From: an uncultured Blautia sp.
GTDB lineage: Bacteria; Bacillota_A; Clostridia; Lachnospirales; Lachnospiraceae
Direction of reading: 5' to 3'
DNA: 64,000 bases
Assembly: GCA_905209435.1 (NCBI GenBank)
Contig: CAJLTE010000002.1
Span: 36,080 to 100,079, forward strand
Shown: piece after piece, positions 45,849 through 52,787 of the stretch
Layout of the letters: every line of letters begins with the position of its first letter
Numbering within the stretch: the first letter of the stretch is position 1
The notes under the pieces: model-generated
Told to the model about the DNA's origin: nothing
The model's database searches: none
What the model saw: the letters and a program-made list of their open reading frames with translations, nothing else
Program-made: the position numbers and the translations under genes

Positions 45849-46417
45849 GTTTCCCCCTCTACACAGAATGGAACAAATGTAAATTCACTTTTTCCAAGAG
45901 TAATCCTGTCCCTGCTTTTCAGTTCCTTTGCCTTTGTCAGAATCTCCTGATTGACCATGGTTATGGTTCCGCATCCAGGTGAAAGAAAGAATTTATTAGA
46001 TTTATGGTCATAGACAAGCACTGCATGTCTTTCTCTGGAAATTGACGGATCATCTACAATGCAGATATCCATCTGATATCCTCTTCCAATCCAGTTGTTT
46101 CCATTATAAATGCGGTAATCTCTCCCTTTTTCGCTTCCCTTCGTGCACACCAGCCAGCCGGTTACAAAATCCTTTCCTGACTGTCTTCCGAAAACGCCGA
46201 CCGTTCTCTGATCGTCCCCTGGTGATGTCTCATATAATCCCACAGTTACAGCATCTGGCTGTTCCTCGTGTTCTCTTTTTGGCATCATCATCGTTACCTG
46301 ATCCCGAATCTGCTCTTCATATCGGTTTCTCTCATTTTCAAGTTTCACACAATATGGACAAGACACATATTTATTATTATCAAAAAAATGTCCGTTTTCA
46401 CATTTTACAATCGCCAT
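45827..46417 (-). CDS. Zinc-ribbon and FHA protein with TVG motifs (paralogue)
   Basis: The 196-residue soluble protein has an N-terminal ribbon (CENGHFFDNNKYVSCPYC), a linker with DAVTVGLY and DDQRTVGVF, and an FHA domain (about 85-185; NWIGRGYQMDICIVDDPSISRERHAV). It shares ribbon, linker motif and FHA order with the protein at 38467, and a GWLVCTKGSEKG segment with the DUF4234-FHA protein. Probably a phosphorylation-switch adaptor. Confidence 0.85.
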   Translation of the reverse strand: MAIVKCENGHFFDNNKYVSCPYCVKLENERNRYEEQIRDQVTMMMPKREHEEQPDAVTVGLYETSPGDDQRTVGVFGRQSGKDFVTGWLVCTKGSEKGRDYRIYNGNNWIGRGYQMDICIVDDPSISRERHAVLVYDHKSNKFFLSPGCGTITMVNQEILTKAKELKSRDRITLGKSEFTFVPFCVEGETWEREEK

Positions 46418-46449
46418 GTTACTTTTCCCCGCTCATACTTCTTCTTAAC

Positions 46450-47181
46450 TTATTCACCGGCAATATAGACACAAATCGCAGAATAATTATCCATATCTTT
46501 ATTCTCTCCACGTTTTGCCACGATCTTTTCCATCTTTTCAAGCCATTGTGCCACACTGCTGGACTGTTTCAGTGTTTTTTCCATTTCCTTCTCCGTGATC
46601 AGTTCCCAGAAGCCATCTGAACAAAGAACAAATGCCTGATCATCGAGCGTCTCTATAGGATCTGCCACTGAATAGGATTCGCCCTCCCACGGTGTCCCCA
46701 TAACACGCAGAACTCTGTTTCTATCCTTGTGATATCTGATCTCGCTTTCCTTAATCTGGCCTCCCAACGCAAGCATCTGCGGTACACTGTGATCCAGTGT
46801 TCTGCTTACTATATGGTTTCTGTGAAAATAATACAGCCTTGAATCTCCGATATGTGCCCATCTGATCTGCTTCTCTGTAATATGAAGCACAACCATCGTA
46901 CTCTTCATCTCTTCTTTTGTTCCTTTTTGCGCCTTCTTCTGGAGCAGCCACTCCTGTGCATTTTCAAACGCATGAGTGAGATAATCACAGCTGTCGCACT
47001 TTCGTCTGAATACATCTATCGCTTCTTTTGTCACACAGGCAGAGGCTTCATCGCCACCGCCATGACCGCCCAGCCCGTCAGCAAGTGCAAATACATAATT
47101 ACCGTCCATAGAACACATTTCTATGGAATCTTCATTACACTTTCTTCCGCCTGAACGGCTTATCATTGCATAACTTATCAT
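46450..47181 (-). CDS. PP2C-family Ser/Thr phosphatase (second copy)
   Basis: The 243-residue protein is started at the ATG at 47181 (AAGGA eight bases upstream); the longer ATG at 47208 lacks a site. The motifs are GRKCNEDS (Asp18), ALADGLGGHGGG (Asp35), AHIGDSRLYYF, VLCSDGFWELI and KDMDNYSAICVYI. It is a full-length, soluble PP2C. Two phosphatases within 3 kb suggest different targets, such as kinases versus FHA adaptors. Confidence 0.92.
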   Translation of the reverse strand: MISYAMISRSGGRKCNEDSIEMCSMDGNYVFALADGLGGHGGGDEASACVTKEAIDVFRRKCDSCDYLTHAFENAQEWLLQKKAQKGTKEEMKSTMVVLHITEKQIRWAHIGDSRLYYFHRNHIVSRTLDHSVPQMLALGGQIKESEIRYHKDRNRVLRVMGTPWEGESYSVADPIETLDDQAFVLCSDGFWELITEKEMEKTLKQSSSVAQWLEKMEKIVAKRGENKDMDNYSAICVYIAGE

Positions 47182-47217
47182 ACTATTGTTCCTTCCATCA
47201 CAGCACATTGTCAGTTC

Positions 47218-48156
47218 CTACACCGCTGGTTTCTCAAAATGCTGGTAATCAATTGGATTTTCCCAGTCGCCTCCCCATGAAAATCCATATTTCATAAATG
47301 TAGAATAACAGATATCACTTTCACTTGCTACAATCACATGCGGCTCTCCGGAATTCCGGTCCGTAACATATGGATCTGCATTACTATGTGTATGTTGTCC
47401 ATCAAATACATAAGGATTCTGCTGTGGATTAATGTCAATTGCTCTTCCATATCCATGATTGGATACATTTTCACCGCCTGTCACAGGTCTGTAACAGAAA
47501 CAGGATGTATTATTATTCTCTATGGAATTACTGTCTGCTTTATTTCCATCATATCCATCCTGCCAGTAATTATCTATGAGATACATGGACTGTATCTCAT
47601 ATTCGTTTTCAAACAATTCCTTAAAAATCTTCAGCACATCATCCTGAATAGCTACATTAACGATCATCTCACCTACCTGGATCTGATGATCAAAATTATA
47701 ATGCAGCATTGTGAGATATCTGAGATTACCCAAAGTGATATCACTGTTGTCACGATAAGATTTTCCATTGATCCTGTTAAAGATTTCCCCATTTCGCGGA
47801 ATCGAAGATGCCGTAAAATATTGATCTATATTATTATCATTTACCTCTTCTTTACTGATAATATCTCCTGGTTTTAAACCGGTATCAGATGATGAAGAAC
47901 CTTCCTCCTTCACATTCTGCGTCTGCAAAGTCTGTATCTGCTGTTTCAGCTCCTCTACTTCCTGTTGCGTTTTTATAAGCTGTGTATCTTTTTCCTGACA
48001 TGTCTGCTCCAGTTTATTATTCTGCGCCTGCAAATTTCTGTAATCCTTCTTTGTCTGCAAATACAAGATCCCTTCCAGTACAGAAACACCTGCCAGTACA
48101 ATGCAGAGTATTGTGAGGATTATAAATTTTACATATCTTTTTCTTTTTTCCAGCAT
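47218..48156 (-). CDS. M15-type peptidase (L-Ala-D-Glu or D-Ala carboxypeptidase-like)
   Basis: The 312-residue protein has a membrane anchor (about 8-30), a Gln-rich coiled coil (about 35-78), a Ser/Asp linker, and a Peptidase_M15_4 domain (about 130-308) with SNHGYGRAIDINPQQNPY (zinc His and Asp) and WENPIDYQHFE at the end (zinc His). It would trim peptidoglycan peptides outside the membrane. Its place in the island suggests wall remodelling under kinase control. Confidence 0.85.
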   Translation of the reverse strand: MLEKRKRYVKFIILTILCIVLAGVSVLEGILYLQTKKDYRNLQAQNNKLEQTCQEKDTQLIKTQQEVEELKQQIQTLQTQNVKEEGSSSSDTGLKPGDIISKEEVNDNNIDQYFTASSIPRNGEIFNRINGKSYRDNSDITLGNLRYLTMLHYNFDHQIQVGEMIVNVAIQDDVLKIFKELFENEYEIQSMYLIDNYWQDGYDGNKADSNSIENNNTSCFCYRPVTGGENVSNHGYGRAIDINPQQNPYVFDGQHTHSNADPYVTDRNSGEPHVIVASESDICYSTFMKYGFSWGGDWENPIDYQHFEKPAV

Positions 48157-48220
48157 TTTGCTCCTCCCTTATACTACATGTATTTTTCGTATTACTTATC
48201 ACGGTAACTTACCTGATTGA

Positions 48221-48265
48221 GTCAAGCGGATAAAATCATCCGCTTCGCTACTTGATCTGGTTAAA
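48221..48265 (+). repeat. Dispersed repeat, copy E (shortened, palindromic)
   Basis: It begins GTCAAGCGGATAAAATCATC and ends CTTGATCTGGTTAAA. GCGGAT pairs with ATCCGC inside. Just before it, AACTTACCTGATT resembles the right half of another copy. The TAA stop of the DUF2752 gene lies in its TTTAACC end. Confidence 0.7.
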
Positions 48266-48611
48266 TCTTTATCCATATCCACCTGATCAGAAAAATCAGT
48301 CCGGCTATCGTCAGCATAATATCTTCCTGTCTTGGACCTATATGAAGCCATTTTCTAAACTGTGATCTGAACACATAATACAAACCGCCAAGCAGCACAA
48401 TCGGAAATAGAGGATGATATTGAAATGCCTGCCTGAAGTTCAGTTTTAATACAGAAATAACAGCTCTGGTCATACCACATCCCGGACATTCTATATGTAA
48501 AAACAACTTAAATGGACATCTGTAAAACAGGCAGAATACAAATATCAGTAAAATTTTTGCCGCTCTTTTTCCCGCTTCTTTTATATTTATTAATAATTTT
48601 TCATTGTCCAT
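48261..48611 (-). CDS. DUF2752 membrane protein
   Basis: The 116-residue protein is started at the ATG at 48611 (AGGA just upstream, weak); the frame extends to 48752 but that part looks non-coding. It has the DUF2752 signature CPFKLFLHIECPGCGMTRA with its Cys pair, then FQYHPLFP and three membrane helices. Function unknown. The stop codon is supplied by repeat copy E (frame ends in WIKI). Confidence 0.75.
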   Translation of the reverse strand: MDNEKLLINIKEAGKRAAKILLIFVFCLFYRCPFKLFLHIECPGCGMTRAVISVLKLNFRQAFQYHPLFPIVLLGGLYYVFRSQFRKWLHIGPRQEDIMLTIAGLIFLIRWIWIKI

Positions 48612-48863
48612 AATCCTAATTTTCCCAATTATATTCTTACTCATTATAATACATGTTTTTACGTTTTTCCACATATGAGGCATTATTTTATACGCATATT
48701 TATACAACCAGGCGGAAATTATTTGCATTCCTATATGTATAAGTCTCGGCATTTTCAGTTGTGTTACTGTTCATTTATGCTTATAATAAGAATAATTATA
48801 GCTGTAAAGGTACTGATACCTGAGATTATTTAATATAAAATCTCCTAAGATACGGGGTAACTT

Positions 48864-50030
48864 ATGAAAATAGAAAATTTATGTATTCATTGTATGAAAG
48901 AAAAACACAGTGCCGATGAAATCTGTCCTTTCTGTGGATCTGACCCAAAATCAGCAGATATTCCACCTTATCATCTCCAGCCTTTTTCTATTCTTGCAGG
49001 TAAATATCTCCTCGGAATGGCTATTGGTGAAGGTGGTTTTGGCATCACTTATATCGGCATGGATTTAAATCTGGAAATGCGTGTAGCAATTAAGGAATAC
49101 TATCCTAACGGATGTGCCGTAAGAAACTGTTCTGAAAGCAATACTGTACTGTCCTATTCAAACTCTGCACAGGAAGTGTTCGAAAAAGGCAGGGAAAAGT
49201 TTATAAATGAAGCACGGCTCTTGGCAAAATGCAGTAATCTTTCGGAAATAGTCTCTGTAAAAGATTTCTTCAGGGAAAATCATACCGCATATATCGTGAT
49301 GGAATACATTGAAGGTATTACTTTAAAAGCTTATCTGAAGCAAAATGGTGATCATATTCCGGCACAGAAAACGCTCCAGATGATGAAGCCCGTCATCTGT
49401 TCTCTCTCAAAAGTTCATGATATGAATCTGATCCACAGAGATATCAGTCCGGATAACATCATGATTTGCAACAACGGGTCTGTTAAGATTTTAGATTTCG
49501 GCGGTGCCAGAGATTATATCTTCTCAAATGAAAAGAGTTTATCTATTATGCTGAAACCGGGATATGCTCCTGAAGAACAATATCGTACTCACGGAAATCA
49601 GGGGCCATGGACTGACGTGTATGCCTTATGTGCAACTATGTATCGATGTATTACCGGATCTGTTCCTCCGGAATCTTTAGAACGCGCTTATCAGGAAAGT
49701 CTGCCGCCAATTCGAAGTATTTCTCCGGATTGTCCTCCTGCAGCTGCATCTGCTATTGAAAAGGGAATGAGCATTTATCCTGAAAACAGATTTCAGTCTA
49801 TGCAGGAATTATACTCAGCGCTTTATGAATCATCACAAAGCTTTTCGGATACGCCTGAACCCCAAAAGCGTTCAAAACGCAAAGGTCTGAAAATTTTTCT
49901 TGTCATCTGTCTCTTTGTTATTGCTTTTATTTTGGTTATGTATCTGACCCACGATCAGGTTCTGACCATAAATATAAGCGCAAAAACCGAAACAACAAAT
50001 TTTATCAGTCAAGCGGATATTCGCAGTTGA
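48864..50030 (+). CDS. Ser/Thr protein kinase, tail formed by a repeat
   Basis: The 388-residue protein shares ribbon start (CIHCMKEK, CPFCGSDP) and kinase domain with the kinase at 37086: GEGGFGITYIG, Lys77, HRDISPDN (Asp193), DFGGARDY (211-218), PEEQYRTHG. A membrane helix lies at about 347-368. The outside tail is short and ends SQADIRS, encoded by dispersed repeat copy F, where the paralogue has a longer tail. It is on the plus strand, opposite to the rest of the island. Catalysis should be intact. Confidence 0.9.
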   Translation: MKIENLCIHCMKEKHSADEICPFCGSDPKSADIPPYHLQPFSILAGKYLLGMAIGEGGFGITYIGMDLNLEMRVAIKEYYPNGCAVRNCSESNTVLSYSNSAQEVFEKGREKFINEARLLAKCSNLSEIVSVKDFFRENHTAYIVMEYIEGITLKAYLKQNGDHIPAQKTLQMMKPVICSLSKVHDMNLIHRDISPDNIMICNNGSVKILDFGGARDYIFSNEKSLSIMLKPGYAPEEQYRTHGNQGPWTDVYALCATMYRCITGSVPPESLERAYQESLPPIRSISPDCPPAAASAIEKGMSIYPENRFQSMQELYSALYESSQSFSDTPEPQKRSKRKGLKIFLVICLFVIAFILVMYLTHDQVLTINISAKTETTNFISQADIRS

Positions 50031-50058
50031 AGCAGCGGACTTACTTGATTTGGTTAAA
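50008..50058 (+). repeat. Dispersed 51-bp repeat, copy F
   Basis: It differs from copy A at only about three positions (GTCAAGCGGATATTCGCAG to CTTGATTTGGTTAAA). It overlaps the last codons of the kinase gene and provides its TGA stop at 50028. Confidence 0.85.
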
Positions 50059-50085
50059 CTATAGAAATGAAAGAAGGAAAAACGC

Positions 50086-50697
50086 ATGAATAAACTATTT
50101 ACAACTATTATTTTAATCACCGGCCTTCTGGCAGCTGTTTGCTTAGGCGTTTCTGCTCTTCACAGTAACACTGCCGAAGATATTATAAAAAATAACATCA
50201 GCAGTCTTCTGGAAGACACTGCATCAACGGATTCCGAAAATAATAGCAATAATTTTTTGAAAGGTCTGGTACACAGTCTGGCAGGTGAAACTGCAAAAGT
50301 TGTGGGGAATCAGCTTGATAATGTTAAAGAGTTTTCTCTCTTACTTTTAATCTACAAAATAAGTTTCATTGTACCTTGCATTTTTTCAGTGCTATCTGTA
50401 GCTATTTCAGGATTATTAGCCAAACGCTGGAAATATCTGATAAGTTACGGAATATGTTTACTGGGCGGTATATTTTTAGTCATAACTGATTTTCTTTACA
50501 TTCCCTGGCGCATTAAATCCAGTATTCCGGATATTGTTTTTGATTATATTCCGGATATTTCCATTTCCTTTACCGATTTACTTAAAATTGTAATTCACTC
50601 CAGCGGCATCACCGTATTCCTTGGAATTATTTTCCTGCTTCTCACTGCTGTCATTAATCTGACTGCTTATTTCATAAGTAAAGATGCACATTTATAA
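50086..50697 (+). CDS. Four-helix membrane protein of unknown function
   Basis: The 203-residue protein has a signal-like first helix (about 5-22), an outside polar stretch (about 23-80, Asn/Ser-rich), then three more helices (about 84-108, 115-135, 168-195). AAGAAGG precedes the start. No family is recognised. It follows the second kinase by 56 nt across repeat copy F and is probably in the same transcript; it may be the partner or target of that kinase. Confidence 0.65.
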   Translation: MNKLFTTIILITGLLAAVCLGVSALHSNTAEDIIKNNISSLLEDTASTDSENNSNNFLKGLVHSLAGETAKVVGNQLDNVKEFSLLLLIYKISFIVPCIFSVLSVAISGLLAKRWKYLISYGICLLGGIFLVITDFLYIPWRIKSSIPDIVFDYIPDISISFTDLLKIVIHSSGITVFLGIIFLLLTAVINLTAYFISKDAHL

Positions 50698-50701
50698 GTG
50701 T

Positions 50702-50755
50702 GTCAGACGGATATTATTCTTAATTGAAACATGGAAACTGCTTGATTTGGTTAAA
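50702..50755 (+). repeat. Dispersed repeat, copy G
   Basis: It begins GTCAGACGGATATTATTC and ends CTTGATTTGGTTAAA, more diverged in the middle. It starts 5 nt after the stop of the membrane protein gene and lies next to a terminator. Confidence 0.75.
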
Positions 50756-50763
50756 CGTTCATA

Positions 50764-50808
50764 AAAACAGGAGACTCATCAGCCAAACACTGATAAGTCT
50801 CCTGTTTT
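50764..50808. terminator. Bidirectional terminator between convergent genes
   Basis: A 19-bp stem with one mismatch (core ACAGGAGACT with AGTCTCCTGT) and T runs on both strands, between the membrane protein gene and the GH127 gene. Confidence 0.85.
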
Positions 50809-50822
50809 GTTATTCTTCTATT

Positions 50823-52784
50823 TTACTCTGCTTTTATCCAGACCTGCATTTCTCCAACTCCTCTGTTATTCCACAGATAATATGGAACTGCCAGCAATTG
50901 TACTTTCTCCTTTTCAACACTGTAATTCATATAAAGTTGATCTGTCTCAGGAACATGACGTCGGATTCCTTTTGCCTTGACTGCAACAAAACCGTTAAAT
51001 TCCGGTTTCTTCTCTTCCTCAAGACCGTCGCAGATATCCACAGAAAGCTCATCCAGATACTTCCCGTTATCCACTTCTTCCACACAATAAACCACAGGTC
51101 CTCTGACAATGGCAGTACGTCCAAGATCATAATGAATCTTTCTGTTTGCACATATAAAACGTGGCTGCATATCAAATTCTGCTTCCAGTTTTGCTTCTTC
51201 TGTCCACTGGCGTGTGATATAAGCATATCCTTTTTCTACTTTGTCCGGTATAATTTTCTGACCGTTCAGACACAGTGTATATTTTTCTGCCCATCCCGGA
51301 ATTCTTAACGCCAGCGTGATCTTATGATCTGTATCTGCCTGAACTTTAAAGCGGATTCTGCCATTCTCCGGATAGGAAGTCTTCTGTACAATACTTAATA
51401 CACTGTCTCCTACCTGTACTTTTGCATCACCTGCAATATACAGATGCACATTTACCGTATCTTCTGTAGCTGTATAAATATAATCCCACAGACCGCCGAT
51501 CAGTCTCGCAATATTCGGAGGACAGCATGCGCATGCAAACCATTTCTGTCTTTCCGGTTTTACATGATGACGCTGTGTGTTGTCGTAACATACTTCCGGT
51601 ACAGATTCCAGCGGATTTACATAGAAAAATCTGTTTCCTTCATAATTCATACCGCCAAGTACTGTATTATAAAGAGCCTGCTCAATCACATCACCGTAAG
51701 TGGAGTCTGTCTCTGTCATCATCATACGCTGCGCAAAGAAGATCAGTCCGATAGAAGCACACGTTTCTGAATAATTGGTGTCATTCGGCAGATCGTAATC
51801 TTTGGTAAATGCCTCTCCTGAATTAGTAGATCCAATCCCGCCAGTGATATACATCTGACAGTTTACAATATCATCCCATATAGTACGGCATGCTTTAAAC
51901 AGTTCTTTATCTCCTGTTTTGGCAGCCAGATCTGCCATTGCCGTATACATGTAAACGCCTCTTACTGCATGTCCTACTGCCTTTTTCTGCTCTCTTACAG
52001 GACTCTGGAACTGATTGTAGTAGCTGTATGGATACTGATTATAATACTGGTTCGGATCCTCAGTTCTGGCTTTTGCCCAGAAACTGATATGATCTCTTTT
52101 TTCAAATTCCTCTTCGAAGAAACGGTTTGTTCCTCTGGTATTGATAAAGTATCCTGCAAGTTTTAAATACTTCTCGTTTCCTGACAGATCATAAAGTTTG
52201 ATCAGTGCGATCTCTATCTCCTGATGTCCCGGATAACCATGAATCTTTCCTTCTTCCGGTCCGAATACAGTACCCAGATAATCTGCCAGTTTGTATGCTA
52301 CCTGAATAATTTTTTCTTTTCCTGTTGCTTTATAATAAGCCACTGCACTTTCGATGAAATGTCCTGCACAATATAATTCATGGCATTCCAGCACATCCGT
52401 CCACTTTTTGTCCGGCTCCTCGATGGAGAAATAAGTATCCAGATAGCCATCCTCTTCCTGTGCTTTTGCAATCAGATTAATAACAGAATCTGCTTTCTTT
52501 TCCAGTTCCTCATCTCTCTCCAGCATCAAAATATTTCCAACTGCTTCAAGCCATTTATATACATCACTGTCCTGAAAAACCTGTCCATAGAAATGTCCTT
52601 CCATTTCACCTGCAGCAATGCGCAGGTTATCAATGGCGTGACTTGGTTCTGCATCTTCTCCTCTGTCATTGAGAATATCCCACTGGTACGGGATTACGCT
52701 GTTTTTTACCAGATCAATATATCTGTTCCAGAAGGAGTTGCGGATTACGCATTCCCCCTTCTGAAGAATTCTGTTATTTTGCAT
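50823..52784 (-). CDS. Glycoside hydrolase family 127 (beta-L-arabinofuranosidase type)
   Basis: The 653-residue protein aligns in style with GH127: opening IRNSFWNRYIDLVKNSVIPYQW, the zinc/catalytic group SETCASIG (Glu and Cys about 341-344) and FACACCPPNIARLIG (Cys pair about 418-421), as in HypBA1 where a Cys is the nucleophile. A C-terminal beta-sandwich follows. No signal peptide, so it acts on imported arabino-oligosaccharides. Last gene of the operon, 3 nt after the GH31 gene. Confidence 0.93.
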   Translation of the reverse strand: MQNNRILQKGECVIRNSFWNRYIDLVKNSVIPYQWDILNDRGEDAEPSHAIDNLRIAAGEMEGHFYGQVFQDSDVYKWLEAVGNILMLERDEELEKKADSVINLIAKAQEEDGYLDTYFSIEEPDKKWTDVLECHELYCAGHFIESAVAYYKATGKEKIIQVAYKLADYLGTVFGPEEGKIHGYPGHQEIEIALIKLYDLSGNEKYLKLAGYFINTRGTNRFFEEEFEKRDHISFWAKARTEDPNQYYNQYPYSYYNQFQSPVREQKKAVGHAVRGVYMYTAMADLAAKTGDKELFKACRTIWDDIVNCQMYITGGIGSTNSGEAFTKDYDLPNDTNYSETCASIGLIFFAQRMMMTETDSTYGDVIEQALYNTVLGGMNYEGNRFFYVNPLESVPEVCYDNTQRHHVKPERQKWFACACCPPNIARLIGGLWDYIYTATEDTVNVHLYIAGDAKVQVGDSVLSIVQKTSYPENGRIRFKVQADTDHKITLALRIPGWAEKYTLCLNGQKIIPDKVEKGYAYITRQWTEEAKLEAEFDMQPRFICANRKIHYDLGRTAIVRGPVVYCVEEVDNGKYLDELSVDICDGLEEEKKPEFNGFVAVKAKGIRRHVPETDQLYMNYSVEKEKVQLLAVPYYLWNNRGVGEMQVWIKAE

Positions 52785-52787
52785 AGT

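Noticed and set aside
48612..48752. N-terminal extension of the DUF2752 protein
   Set aside because: No ribosome site and no resemblance to the family; the start at 48611 fits family length.
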